Shown: positions 1 through 9,334, counted from the stretch's first letter. The stretch: 42,398 bases of DNA from Bryobacterales bacterium (GCA_022826925.1 JAJDTX010000126.1:1-42398), one strand, 5' to 3'. A program made the numbers and translations. The notes: generated by a model from the letters alone, not told the origin.

Positions 1-1
1 C

Positions 2-667
2 GCTGCCGACGGCGCGGCGCGGTTCGATACCGTGATCGGCGTCTACTGCAGCCCCGGCCGCGCCGGCGACGAGACCTGCCGGGGCGAGGACGCCTGGCAC
101 GGCGTCGATCTCAGACCTGGAATCCTCCTCGACCGCCGCACCTTCGGCAGCGAGGCGGAACTCCATGCGGCCGTCGAGCTCTCCCGCAACCTCGCGGCGC
201 CGGTGGTGCACGACCCCTTGCCGCTGGCGTCAGCCGAGACCGACCGGGAGCGCAGGCTGGTGCTGCTCGCGCGTGCGGCCGATGCACGCACGGCGCTTGC
301 CGCCGACTGGTTCGGGCATACCAGGAGCCTGCGCACTCCTGGGGCCGAACTCGGCGCCTGGGCCGACGCCGTGTCCGGCGGACGCGGGCGCGACACGGGC
401 AAGCCGATCAGCCGCTATGAGCTCATGGAGCTGCTGGCGAGCCGCCGCTTCGAGGATCCCGCCCGGCTCGTGGCGTTGCAGGAGATGTCCGCGGACAACC
501 TGCTGCGCGAACTGGCGATGCTGACCTCCATCTCCCTCATGCTCGACTGGGAGCGCTTCCGGCTGGACGAGCGCAGGGGCGCCATGGAGGCGGCGCGGCT
601 CGCTCTCGGGGTGGAAGAGATGCGCCGCCTGCCGGGCCTCACCGATCCGGGCGCCGCGCCCCGATGA
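2..667 (+). CDS. Conjugal transfer protein in the TraW position (5' end outside window)
   Basis: The reading frame is open from the first bases of the window and reads as normal protein before the first possible start (GTG at 32), so the gene probably begins upstream. The visible part is about 220 residues, mostly helical and charged, with no membrane segment. Its C-terminal third (motif SRYELMELL, then a Leu/Arg/Asp-rich helix) looks like the soluble proteins encoded just before DotA/TraY genes in IncI-like conjugation clusters. The stop overlaps the next start as ATGA (664-667), so the two genes are very likely translated from one mRNA. The role in the transfer apparatus is inferred from position. 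I do not recognise a defined domain. Confidence 0.6.
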   Translation, partial: AADGAARFDTVIGVYCSPGRAGDETCRGEDAWHGVDLRPGILLDRRTFGSEAELHAAVELSRNLAAPVVHDPLPLASAETDRERRLVLLARAADARTALAADWFGHTRSLRTPGAELGAWADAVSGGRGRDTGKPISRYELMELLASRRFEDPARLVALQEMSADNLLRELAMLTSISLMLDWERFRLDERRGAMEAARLALGVEEMRRLPGLTDPGAAPR

Positions 668-2925
668 GCATGCGTCTCCTGCGCTTCCTCTTCGCGCCCG
701 AGCTCGGTCGCTGCCTGGCCGACATGCGCCAGGCGGGCCGGCGCCTGGGGCATAGCGTGCGCGCACTCTCGGATGGGAGTTCCCCTGGACCAGGGCGTTC
801 CCCTGGACCGGGGCGTTCCCCTGCGGTTGGCGGTGGCTGGCGCTGGAAGCGTCTTATGAAGCGGGAACGGCGCCTGCGCGCTGTTCTGGGCGCCGCACTT
901 TCGGCTTCCGGCCTCGCCTTCGTGTCCCTCGGCGCTTCCGGCCTGGTCTCCGGTACTGCGGACGCCCAGACCATCGATCCGGAGATATTCGCGACTGCGG
1001 ACAACGCCACCCGCGACCTGCTCTCCTTCCTGAGCGACATGGACGTGGCTCGCCACGCCGTGCTCGGCGATATGCTCTTTGTCTTCAACGGCGGCGTGCT
1101 GTTGATCGCGGGCTTCCTCCTGCTCTGGCACACCGTGGCTGGAACCGTGGATACCGCCCGCACCGGCCGCTGGGGGTTCGGGGCGTGGGAGATCGTGCGC
1201 ATCGTGGCGGCGGTGGCCCTCATGGCCCCGCTGCCGGGCGGCATGAACGGCGCGCAGCACGCCGTGGTCGGCCTGGCGACCCTCGGCGGCGACTTCGCGG
1301 GCGCCTTATGGACCCCCTTCTCCGAGCAGGCGCTGGGCAGGGGCGATCCCATCGCGCCCAGACCCAAGGCCGCAGCTTGGCGCTCCGCCATATCGCGGGT
1401 GCTGCTCGCCGAGACTTGCACGCATGTCGCCAACGCCAACGCGCGCCGTATCGGCGACGATCCATACATAGAGGTGAACGACGAGCGCATCGAAGGGGCG
1501 CTCCTGCTGCGCTACGACGGCGACGGGCGCGGCATGCCCCGCGACCTCTGCGGCGCGGTGCGCTTCGACGGCCTCGACGGCGAGGGATCGAGAGGGATCG
1601 CCGCGCACGGCCATCGCAGGGCAATGGAGGGCCTGTTCCCCGCCATTCGCGGTCTGGCCGCCGAGTTGGGAGACCGCTACCTGCCGGGCTCGCCCGTGCA
1701 CGGCCAGCCCCTGCCGGACGTCGAGGCCGCCATGAACGCGCGAGGTCTCGCGCTGTCCTATGAGTCCGTCCTTGACGATGCGTTGAGCCGGGCCGCCTCC
1801 GAGGAGCGGGTCGCCCTGGAGCGTGCCGTCGCCGAGGACGCTGCAGGCTCGTCGTGGCTCGCCGCCGCCGGCTTCTTCAACACCATCGCGTCCCGCACCG
1901 GCCTCTTCCAGGCCGCGGCCCACAACGTCCCCGACGCGGCGCTGCCCCTGCCGAGCCTCGAGGAGTGGTCGCCGCCCGCGGCCGCGGCGGTGAAGGGCCT
2001 GCTCGCCGCACTCGCCTCCTCGCGCACCTGGCAACCCGTGTTCTTTGCCGCAGGGGCAGGCGTGACGGGCACACTGCCCGCTGCAGGGAGCGGCGATGGC
2101 GGGTTGGTCGCCGGCCTTTTCGAGTTCATCGACCTCGATGCAGTGGTGATCGCCGACAGCGGCAATCCCATCGCCGATCTCGCGGGTCTTGGGCACGACC
2201 TGATCGCCTCCGCCCTGGGGGCCATCGGCGCCATCTCCGGCGTCGCCGTGGGTTCGGGTCTCCTGGAATCCATCCCCTTCTTCGGCAAGGGCCTCGATGC
2301 CTTCGAGTCCGTCTGGCGCGTTACCGACGGATTCGTCTCCACCATCCTCGGACTCATGCTGATCGCGGGCGCGGTGCTCGCGTTCGTGCTTCCCGCGCTG
2401 CCCTTCATCCGCTTCCTCTTCGGCGTCTTCGGCTGGCTGGTGAACGTGGTGGAGGCGGTGCTCGCCGTCACCGTGTTCGCAGCCGCCCACGTCACGCGCG
2501 GCCAGGACCGGGGACTCATGGTTGCGGCGACACGGCAGGGCTGGCTGTTCCTTCCCGGCCTGATCCTGCGCCCGCCGCTCATGCTGTTCGGCCTCATCCT
2601 CGGCTACTTCGTGTTCCTCGCCGCCGTCGGCCTGCTGAACGCCATCTGGCTGCCGCAGCTCAGGGACGCCGGCGCCTCGGACGGTCTCGGGCCGATCGGC
2701 TTCCTCGCGATGCTGACCCTCTACGTGATGCTCTGCTACGCGCTGATGAACGGCGCCTTCAAGCTGATCGACCTGCTGCCTTCGGCGGTCATGGAGTGGA
2801 TCGGCGGGCGCTCCGGAGGCACGGACGACGGCGCGGGCCGTCTTGCCGGCGCCGTCACCGGCGGCATCGCGCGGGCCGGCAGCGGCCGCCTCACGGGGCG
2901 GTTGCGCGGCGGAAACGGGGGATAG
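664..2925 (+). CDS. DotA/TraY-family integral membrane protein of a conjugative type IV secretion system
   Basis: A 753-residue polytopic inner-membrane protein. The start at 664 is supported by the ATGA overlap with the upstream stop and by an N-terminal block (RLLRFLFAPELG) like the opening of DotA/TraY-like proteins. A hydrophobic segment follows near residues 70-100, then the family-like region with NATRDLLSFLSDMD and VAGTVDTARTGRWGFG. There is a long periplasmic part (about 210-500) and a cluster of C-terminal membrane helices (about 550-710). In IncI and Dot/Icm systems this family is an essential membrane component of the transfer machine. A later ATG at 856 would give a signal-peptide-like start but would drop the conserved opening block. 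A Pro/Gly-rich stretch at residues 39-54 comes from a short DNA repeat and is probably specific to this lineage. Confidence 0.85.
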   Translation: MSMRLLRFLFAPELGRCLADMRQAGRRLGHSVRALSDGSSPGPGRSPGPGRSPAVGGGWRWKRLMKRERRLRAVLGAALSASGLAFVSLGASGLVSGTADAQTIDPEIFATADNATRDLLSFLSDMDVARHAVLGDMLFVFNGGVLLIAGFLLLWHTVAGTVDTARTGRWGFGAWEIVRIVAAVALMAPLPGGMNGAQHAVVGLATLGGDFAGALWTPFSEQALGRGDPIAPRPKAAAWRSAISRVLLAETCTHVANANARRIGDDPYIEVNDERIEGALLLRYDGDGRGMPRDLCGAVRFDGLDGEGSRGIAAHGHRRAMEGLFPAIRGLAAELGDRYLPGSPVHGQPLPDVEAAMNARGLALSYESVLDDALSRAASEERVALERAVAEDAAGSSWLAAAGFFNTIASRTGLFQAAAHNVPDAALPLPSLEEWSPPAAAAVKGLLAALASSRTWQPVFFAAGAGVTGTLPAAGSGDGGLVAGLFEFIDLDAVVIADSGNPIADLAGLGHDLIASALGAIGAISGVAVGSGLLESIPFFGKGLDAFESVWRVTDGFVSTILGLMLIAGAVLAFVLPALPFIRFLFGVFGWLVNVVEAVLAVTVFAAAHVTRGQDRGLMVAATRQGWLFLPGLILRPPLMLFGLILGYFVFLAAVGLLNAIWLPQLRDAGASDGLGPIGFLAMLTLYVMLCYALMNGAFKLIDLLPSAVMEWIGGRSGGTDDGAGRLAGAVTGGIARAGSGRLTGRLRGGNGG
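779..826 (+). repeat. 18-bp tandem repeat inside the DotA/TraY gene
   Basis: Two full 18-bp units (779-796, 797-814) differ at one base, and a third partial unit runs from 815 to 826. Each unit begins GTTCCCCTGGACC. They encode a repeated Ser-Pro-Gly-Pro-Gly-Arg run between the conserved N-terminal block and the first hydrophobic segment. The unit length is a multiple of three, so copy number can change without breaking the frame. Confidence 0.85.
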
Positions 2926-3308
2926 GGCGGTGGGACGTGGTGCACGCGATGCGCGCCGCATGGCCGAAAGTGCGAGTGGCCTTGCCGCCGCCGCAACGAC
3001 GCCGGGGACCGCTGCTGGCGGGCGGCCCCCGGTAGAGGGAGATGCACATGAAGAAGTCTCTAAAGGTGATGGTGACGATCATCGCCGAGCGGACGACGAC
3101 AGTCAAGCGGCGGTGGCGCCGAAGCCGAACCCAGCGTCGCTCGCCGCGACCGGTTCGAGAGCCATGACGATACTCGGCAGGACCGGGTGGCCTGTGCCTC
3201 TTTGGGGGCTGCAGCTGCCGCGAACAAGGCGATGCCGGGGGCCGCCCCTGGATGGCGCCCCCGGCACGTAACGACACAACTCAACATGACATCACGAGGA
3301 CAGACACG
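2926..3308 (+). other. Intergenic stretch with a possible 41-codon ORF and a hairpin
   Basis: This 383-bp gap separates two conjugation genes that are otherwise tightly packed. One possible small gene is ATG 3042 (or 3048) to TGA 3167. It has a GAGGGAG-like ribosome site just upstream and would encode a very basic peptide of 39-41 residues (TVKRRWRRSRTQRR in the middle). Nothing else supports it, so I do not call it as a gene. The gap also holds the hairpin listed at 3233-3266. I see no promoter that I would defend. Confidence 0.3.
3233..3266 (+). terminator. Perfect 10-bp GC hairpin (terminator or processing stem)
   Basis: TGCCGGGGGC (3233-3242) pairs exactly with GCCCCCGGCA (3257-3266) across a 14-nt loop. 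It lies between the DotA/TraY gene and the HD-like gene. No T-run follows on either strand, so it is not a classical intrinsic terminator. It may attenuate, stabilise a transcript end or act as a processing site. Confidence 0.45.
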
Positions 3309-3977
3309 ATGACCGAGCAGGAATCTGCCGTCAAGAGCCGTCGCAGGCGCGCACAAGAGAAGCTCACGCCGCCCCCTCGCTGGCCCGGGGATCCGGAGCA
3401 GGGCGAAAGCATCGCCGTGGACTTCGAGGCGATTGCCCATGTTCTGGCCAACACCTGCCGCTGGGGCGGGCGCACGCGGCGCTTCTACTCGCTCGCCCAG
3501 CACGCGCTCACCGCCTCGGAGGAGATCGAGGCGCTGGACGGCGTCGCGGACGAAGACCGCCGCGCGCTCGCGCTCCATGCGCTGCTCATGCCTGCGCGCG
3601 CCGCCTGGTTCGGCGACGGGGAGGGAGAACACCCCGCATCGGCCCGGGCGGCGGCGCGCGCCAGGACCCACGGCAAGGCCATCGACAGGGCCGTGCGGGA
3701 GGCAGCGGGTCTCGATCCGGAACTGCCGGAAGACTGGACTGAGGTGCTGCGCTTCGTCGACCGCATGACCGACGCCGCAGAGAGGCGCGACCTCGGCGTG
3801 GACAGCGGCGGCTTCCCCTTCCCGCCGCTGCGCCGCACCATCCGGCCCATGGCGCCCGAGGCCGCGGCAGAGCGCTGGCTCGCACGGTTCCACGAACTCC
3901 ACGCCGGCGGCGGCAACGAAGGGGGCGGTGCCCACACCCCTGTCAACGCATCCGCCGGCGGGGAGTGTGCGCCATGA
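3309..3977 (+). CDS. Degenerate HD-domain phosphohydrolase-like protein in the conjugation operon
   Basis: The start at 3309 has GAGGA (3296-3300) eight bases upstream and gives a 222-residue soluble protein. The segment around residues 40-65 (CRWGGRTRRFYSLAQHA) closely resembles YfbR-like HD phosphohydrolases, which have RFYSVAQHS there. In that family the next helix carries the His-Asp pair in a LLHDAAEAYLGD-type motif. Here the aligned stretch reads LLMPARAAWFGD, so the His, the Asp and the following Glu are missing. A late Asp-containing block (VDRMTDAAERRDL) is kept. The fold is probably retained but metal-dependent hydrolysis is doubtful. The gene ends in an ATGA overlap with the coupling-protein gene. 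A structural or regulatory role in transfer is inference from position. Confidence 0.7.
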   Translation: MTEQESAVKSRRRRAQEKLTPPPRWPGDPEQGESIAVDFEAIAHVLANTCRWGGRTRRFYSLAQHALTASEEIEALDGVADEDRRALALHALLMPARAAWFGDGEGEHPASARAAARARTHGKAIDRAVREAAGLDPELPEDWTEVLRFVDRMTDAAERRDLGVDSGGFPFPPLRRTIRPMAPEAAAERWLARFHELHAGGGNEGGGAHTPVNASAGGECAP

Positions 3978-6169
3978 CCGGCGCCGGCGGAGACACAGGG
4001 CGCGGCCTCCGGGTCGCGGCCCGCAGCGTGCGTACCTGGAACCGCATCACCAGCCTCGTCGTCGTCATCGCCTTTCTCGCAGGCCTTGCCGCCGGCACCT
4101 GGAAGACATGGAACGCAGCCTCCTCATACGAGTGGCACCTCATGGGCGTGTTCGCGCTCTCCGAGTTCCTTCTCGCCGCCGGCTACAAGCCGGACAAGAC
4201 CAAGAAGGTGCGCACCGAAGAGGGCGAGGTCTACGTCACCACCATCGGGGACATCTCCGGGTTCGAGCCCTTCCATGAACTGCGCGATCGGATAATCGGC
4301 GATGTGCTGTACGCCGCCTTGCTCGGCACCGGCATTGCCGCTGGCCTGGTCACGGCCGTTCTTCTCGGGCTCCGCGCGTTGGGCGGCGGGCTTCGAAGGG
4401 GGCGTCGCGTGCGCGGCGGCGAGCTGGTGAGCGCGAATGCGCTCAGGCGGCGTGCGATGCCACTGCGGCACCGTGCCCTGCTTCGGTTCAGGCCGCCCGA
4501 AGCCAGGCCGTACATCATCGCCGGCATCCCCTGGCCCGGGGAAGCGGAGACGCAGCACACGATCGTCTCCGGCACCACGGGCTCGGGAAAGACCGTGCTG
4601 ATCTCCGACCTCGTCGAGCAGATCAGGAAGAGGGGCGAGCGCTGCATCGTCTACGACAAGATGGGTTCCTACACGGAGACCTTCTTCGACGAGACACGCG
4701 ACGTGCTGCTCAACCCTCTCGACAGGCGCGCACCCCGCTGGTCGCCCTTCCTCGAAGCCCGCACCGCACGGGATTTCGATACCATGGCGGACGCGCTCAT
4801 CCCCCGCCAGAAGGATGCGGCCGATCCCTTCTGGATTACCGCCGCACGCCAGCTCTTCTCACGCGGCGCCGCAGTGCTCTGGCAGCGCGGCGAGACCCGG
4901 AACCGGGTGCTGGTGAACCTTCTGCTGAAGACCGAGCTCAACGAGCTCGCGGAGGCCATGGAGGGCACCGTGGCGCAGTCCATCGTGGATCCCGCCAACC
5001 CGAAGACCGCGCTCTCGGTGCGCGCCATGCTCACCGCCAACATCGGCGCCATGGACCTGCTCTCCGACGAGGGCGAACCGTTCTCCATCCGTGAGTGGAT
5101 CGAGAGCGAGGAAGGCGGCGGCTTCCTGTTCCTAACGTCGAGGGGCGACCAGCACGCGAGCCTGCGGGGCCTGATCTCCACCTGGTTGGAGATCGCGGTG
5201 AACGCGCTGCTTTCGCTACCAGGCGACGAAGGGCGCCGCATCTGGGTGATCCTGGACGAGCTTCCGACGCTGTACCAGCTTCCTTCCCTCCGTCCCGGCC
5301 TTGCGGAGAGTCGTCAGTTCGGTGGCTGCTTCGTGCTGGGCGTTCAGGTGTTCTCAGCCTTGCGGGACCTCTACGGGCGCGACGGGGCGGAGACGATTTC
5401 GGGCCTCTGCGGCACCCGCGTGGTTCTCGCAGCGACCGACAAGGACACGTCCGAGTGGTCCGCGGAGAGCCTGGGGCGGGAAGAGGTCGAGTCGCTGTCG
5501 GAGGGCGTCAGCTACGACACGCCCAGGGACGGTGTGACGCTCAGCACGCGGCGCGACCAGCGCTCCCTGGTGCTGCCCTCCGACGTGACCCGTCTGGAGA
5601 AGCTGTCGGGATACCTCAAGTTCCCCGGACGCTGGCCGATCGCCAGGATCAGGCTCAAGTACAGGAAGCGGCCTGTGAAGGCCGGCCGGTTCATGCCGAA
5701 GGCGGAGCCGGTGACGGGCGGTGCCGGGCCGCAGGCCCGGGCGGCGAACGATGCCGGCGACAGGGCGGTCCCGGCGGCGGTCGACCGGCGGACCGATTCG
5801 CCGGCGGCGCCGGACGTCCCGGGCGAAGAAACGCTGGCGGCGAAGACGGCCATGCCGAGGGAGCGGACCGGCGGAGCGGGAAGACCGCCGGCCGCCGATA
5901 GCGCCGCAGTTGCGTTCGGCGGGCAGGAAGACGTCGACCGGGCAGCCGACCTGAGCGCGCTGGAGTGGGCGCGCGGCGGCGAGCCCCTGCCGGCCCCGGC
6001 CAACGACATGGACGGCGAGCCGGAATGGCTCTTCGAAGGATACGGGCCGACGGCCGGCTCGACGGCGGACCCGTCCGGAGAACGAACGGCTGAAGCGGCA
6101 GGCGGGGCGGACGGACGGGTCGATGCGGCCGGCGGCCGGTCCGATGACGAGACGCTGGACTGGCAGTGA
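3974..6169 (+). CDS. traD: Type IV coupling protein (TraD/TrwB-type DNA-translocating ATPase)
   Basis: A 731-residue inner-membrane ATPase that would couple the relaxase-DNA complex to the secretion channel. The ATG at 3974 overlaps the upstream stop (ATGA) and has GGGGAG in front. Two membrane segments lie near residues 20-40 and 100-122. The Walker A is GTTGSGKT at residues 200-207. The Walker B is WVILDELPTLYQLP near residues 425-440. A RecA-like core continues to about residue 560. The last ~170 residues are Ala/Pro/Gly-rich and acidic and probably unstructured, a region that in this family contacts relaxosome partners. The stop overlaps the relaxase start as TGATG, giving the classic coupling-protein then relaxase order. 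The exact subfamily (TraD, TrwB or other) is not settled by eye. Confidence 0.9.
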   Translation: MTGAGGDTGRGLRVAARSVRTWNRITSLVVVIAFLAGLAAGTWKTWNAASSYEWHLMGVFALSEFLLAAGYKPDKTKKVRTEEGEVYVTTIGDISGFEPFHELRDRIIGDVLYAALLGTGIAAGLVTAVLLGLRALGGGLRRGRRVRGGELVSANALRRRAMPLRHRALLRFRPPEARPYIIAGIPWPGEAETQHTIVSGTTGSGKTVLISDLVEQIRKRGERCIVYDKMGSYTETFFDETRDVLLNPLDRRAPRWSPFLEARTARDFDTMADALIPRQKDAADPFWITAARQLFSRGAAVLWQRGETRNRVLVNLLLKTELNELAEAMEGTVAQSIVDPANPKTALSVRAMLTANIGAMDLLSDEGEPFSIREWIESEEGGGFLFLTSRGDQHASLRGLISTWLEIAVNALLSLPGDEGRRIWVILDELPTLYQLPSLRPGLAESRQFGGCFVLGVQVFSALRDLYGRDGAETISGLCGTRVVLAATDKDTSEWSAESLGREEVESLSEGVSYDTPRDGVTLSTRRDQRSLVLPSDVTRLEKLSGYLKFPGRWPIARIRLKYRKRPVKAGRFMPKAEPVTGGAGPQARAANDAGDRAVPAAVDRRTDSPAAPDVPGEETLAAKTAMPRERTGGAGRPPAADSAAVAFGGQEDVDRAADLSALEWARGGEPLPAPANDMDGEPEWLFEGYGPTAGSTADPSGERTAEAAGGADGRVDAAGGRSDDETLDWQ

Positions 6170-9156
6170 TGGTCGTCTCCATCGGCGCGATCGCCTCCGC
6201 CGCCCAGGGCGTGTCGTACTTCGAACGGGACGGATACTACGCGAAGGGCGATCCCCGGCACCTCGACGCCAGCGCCTGGGCGGGCCGGGGCGCCGAGGCG
6301 CTGGAGCTTCGCGGCCCCGTCGAGCCCGGCGTGTTCCAGGACGTCATGGAGGGCACGGTGCCCGACGGCACGGGGCGCCGGCTCGGGCGCCGGGAAAGGG
6401 ACGGGAGCGTCACGCACCGCCCAGGGCGGGACCTCACCTTCTCGGCGCCCAAGTCCGTCTCCATCGTGGCCATGCTGGGCGGCGACGCGGCCGTCGCGGC
6501 GGCCCACGACGCCGCGGTGCGGCGCACGCTCGCCTGGCTGGAGGCCTCGACGATCCAGACCCGCATCAGGGATCCCGAGAGCGGGCTGCTCGTTCACACG
6601 GGCGGCCAGAAGATGGTGGCCGCAACGTTCAGGCACGAGGTCTCGCGCAACCTCGACCCCCAGCTCCATACCCATGCCGTGGTCGCCAACATGGTGCAGG
6701 GCGACGACGGAAAATGGCGGACGATGTCGAACGAGCCCCTCTACCGGCGCCAGAAGCTGATCGGCATGGTGTACCGGAGCGAGCTGGCACGGGAGCTGGC
6801 GGCTCTCGGCTACGGCATCGAGAAGACGCACGCCGACGGGCGCTTCGAGATCGCAGGTGTGCCCCGCGGGATCGTCGAGGCCTTCTCGACGAGGCGTGCG
6901 GAGATCGAGGCCGCGATGGAGGCCCGGGGCCTCGGCGATACGGCGAGCAATCCGCAGCTGGCCGAGCGCGCGGCGCTGATGACGCGCGCCCACAAGCGCG
7001 AGGTGGACAGGGAGGCGCTTCTGGCGAGCTGGCGCGAACAGGCAGCGTCGCTGGGCTTCTCGCCCGATGCGGTGGCCGAAGCGGCCCGGCGCCGCCTCTC
7101 GCCTGCCGTCGATGCGGAGGTGCCGAAGGCCGAGGTCGCCCGTGACCGGAACGTTGCCGGGGCCGGAGAAACGAACCGGGGACCCGCCAGGGATCCGGCA
7201 CGCGGCCCCGGCCCGGCAATGCAGGCGGTGTCCTGGGCGACGGAACACGTCTGCGAACGCGAGGCGGTGTTTGCGCGTTCGGACCTGCTGGCCGCAGCTC
7301 TCGCCTGGAAGCCCGGCGCCGTTTCCGCCGAGGCCGCCGGACAGGCCATCGACGCTCTCCAGCGCGACGGTCGCCTGCATGCCGCTCCTGCATTTGCCGG
7401 TGGCGAGGGCCTGACCACCGATACCGCGATCGCCGACGAGCGGGAGACCATCGGCCTCATGCGCACCGGCCGGGACAGGGGACAGGTTCTGATGCGGCGC
7501 CGCAAGGTGCACCAGCACCTGAACAACGGGCCGCTCACCGACGGCCAGAAACAGGCCGTCACCGCGATCCTCTCGTCGAAGGACCGGGTCGTGGGCGTCC
7601 AGGGCTACGCCGGCACCGGCAAGACCGCCATGCTCAACCGGGCGCGCGCGCTCGCGGAGAAGAGCGGCTACCGCATGCTCGGCCTCGCGCCGTCCGCTTC
7701 GGCGGTGCAGACGCTGGCCACGGAGTCGGGCATTGAGAGCGAGACCCTGCAGGGCTTTCTCGCCCGCAACGCGGGCATCGCCGGGGGCAGGCTCACGCGA
7801 CGGGGCGCCCGCCACATGCGCGACGCCTTCTCGAAGACCGTGCTGGTGGTGGACGAGGGCTCTCTCGCGTCCACCGTGCAGGCGCGCGACCTGCTCAGGA
7901 TCGCCGCCACACTGCGCATTCCCAGGGTCGTACTGGTCGGCGACGAGAAGCAGCTCGACGCCGTCGATGCCGGCAAGCCCTTCGCCCAGCTGCAGCGGGC
8001 GGGCATGCGGACGGCGGTGATGGACGAGATCATGCGCCAGCGCGAGCCTGCGCTGAAGGAGGCGGTCGAGGCCAGCGTCGCGGGCGACATCCGCAAGGCC
8101 TTCGAGAAGCTGGGGCCGGCCGTGGCGGAGGTGAAGGCGGACAACATCGCGGGCGCCGTCGCCGCCCGCTGGCTCAGGCTCTCGCCCGACGAGCGTGAGA
8201 ACACCGGCGTGATGGCGCCGAGCCACGAGCTTCGCGTCGCCATCAACGGGCATATCAGGGAGCGGCTCGCGAGAGAGGGCGCGATCCACGGTCCGGCGTT
8301 CCAGGGCGAGCAGCTGGTCTCCCGAGGCTACACGCGGGCCGAGAAGGCGCTCGCCGCCAACTATGCGCCGGGCGATGTCGTGGCCTTCCACCGCCCCTAC
8401 AGGCGGCTCGGCGTCGGCAAGGGCGACGAGCGCAGGGTGGTCGAGGTGGACCGCCGCAGCCACACCGTGGTGCTGGCGGACGCACACGGCGGCACCGTCG
8501 CCTGGAAGCCCGGCCACGTGGCAGGCCGTCACGGCGGGAGCGAGGCGTACCGCGTCGAACCGGTCGAGCTGCGCGCGGGCGACCGCGTGCGCTGGACCCG
8601 CAACGACAGGGACCTCGGGCTCGTCAACAGCCGGACTGCGGAGGTGGTCTCGGTCGTGGACGGCCGCGTCTCGTTCCGGCTGGAGGACGGGCGCGCGCTG
8701 GTGCTGGGCCCCGGCGATCCGCAGCTGCGCCACCTCGATCACGCCCACGCGTCTACGGTGCACGCGTTCCAGGGGCGCACGGTGGACAACGTGATCGCGG
8801 CGATGGAGGCCGGCCACCCTCACCTGACCACGGCCAAGAGCTTCTACGTGGAGATCAGCCGGGCCCGCTATCGCGCGGAACTGGTGACGGACGACGCGGC
8901 AAGGCTGCGGGAGCGGCTTGAGACCACCACCGGCGAGCGGATCGCTGCGCTGGAGGCCGTCGCGCCGGACGCGCCGGCGAAGGGTGCCGAAACGCCCGGC
9001 AATGCCGCCGCAAGGCCGGCAGCCGAGCACGCCGCGCCGTCCCGTTCGCCGGCCGAACGGGGCGGAAAGGACGGGGAAACCCGCGATCGCCGGCCCCCGC
9101 AGCCTGCGCGGGACAAGCCCCTCGAAATGGAACTCGGACTGGAGCTGGAGCTCTGA
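6169..9156 (+). CDS. traI: MOBF-family conjugative relaxase-helicase (TrwC/TraI-like)
   Basis: This 995-residue protein would nick the transfer origin, become covalently linked to the strand through tyrosine and unwind it. The N-terminal relaxase domain has the family opening GVSYFERDGYYAKGD with tyrosines at 17, 24 and 25. The three-histidine metal site is His156, His167 and His169 (LHTHAVVAN). The helicase half has Walker A GYAGTGKT (479-486), Walker B VLVVDEGSLAS (about 560) and late motifs (STVHAFQGRTVDNV, EISRARYR). It resembles R388 TrwC most closely, in which the catalytic site opens with ASYYED. Here the residue after the first Tyr is Phe. The start at 6169 overlaps the coupling-protein stop. 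No origin of transfer was identified. Confidence 0.93.
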   Translation: MVVSIGAIASAAQGVSYFERDGYYAKGDPRHLDASAWAGRGAEALELRGPVEPGVFQDVMEGTVPDGTGRRLGRRERDGSVTHRPGRDLTFSAPKSVSIVAMLGGDAAVAAAHDAAVRRTLAWLEASTIQTRIRDPESGLLVHTGGQKMVAATFRHEVSRNLDPQLHTHAVVANMVQGDDGKWRTMSNEPLYRRQKLIGMVYRSELARELAALGYGIEKTHADGRFEIAGVPRGIVEAFSTRRAEIEAAMEARGLGDTASNPQLAERAALMTRAHKREVDREALLASWREQAASLGFSPDAVAEAARRRLSPAVDAEVPKAEVARDRNVAGAGETNRGPARDPARGPGPAMQAVSWATEHVCEREAVFARSDLLAAALAWKPGAVSAEAAGQAIDALQRDGRLHAAPAFAGGEGLTTDTAIADERETIGLMRTGRDRGQVLMRRRKVHQHLNNGPLTDGQKQAVTAILSSKDRVVGVQGYAGTGKTAMLNRARALAEKSGYRMLGLAPSASAVQTLATESGIESETLQGFLARNAGIAGGRLTRRGARHMRDAFSKTVLVVDEGSLASTVQARDLLRIAATLRIPRVVLVGDEKQLDAVDAGKPFAQLQRAGMRTAVMDEIMRQREPALKEAVEASVAGDIRKAFEKLGPAVAEVKADNIAGAVAARWLRLSPDERENTGVMAPSHELRVAINGHIRERLAREGAIHGPAFQGEQLVSRGYTRAEKALAANYAPGDVVAFHRPYRRLGVGKGDERRVVEVDRRSHTVVLADAHGGTVAWKPGHVAGRHGGSEAYRVEPVELRAGDRVRWTRNDRDLGLVNSRTAEVVSVVDGRVSFRLEDGRALVLGPGDPQLRHLDHAHASTVHAFQGRTVDNVIAAMEAGHPHLTTAKSFYVEISRARYRAELVTDDAARLRERLETTTGERIAALEAVAPDAPAKGAETPGNAAARPAAEHAAPSRSPAERGGKDGETRDRRPPQPARDKPLEMELGLELEL

Positions 9157-9311
9157 TGCCCCGGGAGCGGCGCCGGCGATCGGATCGCCAGGCCCAACGG
9201 CGGCTGCGAAAGCTCCGGTCCGCAAGGAGAGAACAGCCTGCACCCGCGCGCGGGCAACGGCCCGATGGCCTGGAAGTGGAGCGCAGCGCGGACTCGATGC
9301 GCGAAACATGA
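9156..9311 (+). CDS. Small basic protein (51 residues) coupled to the relaxase gene
   Basis: The ATG at 9156 shares its A with the relaxase stop (TGATG), and its own stop (9309-9311) overlaps an in-frame ATG of the NTPase gene (ATGA at 9308). The predicted peptide is 51 residues with an Arg-rich first half (PRERRRRSDRQAQRRLRK). No family is recognised. Double overlap with both neighbours argues for real translation or for a coupling leader. The basic composition would fit a DNA- or RNA-binding peptide, but that is only inference. It could also be a chance frame in GC-rich DNA. Confidence 0.4.
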   Translation: MPRERRRRSDRQAQRRLRKLRSARREQPAPARGQRPDGLEVERSADSMRET

Positions 9312-9334
9312 ACGCAACGAAGGAGACAATGACG

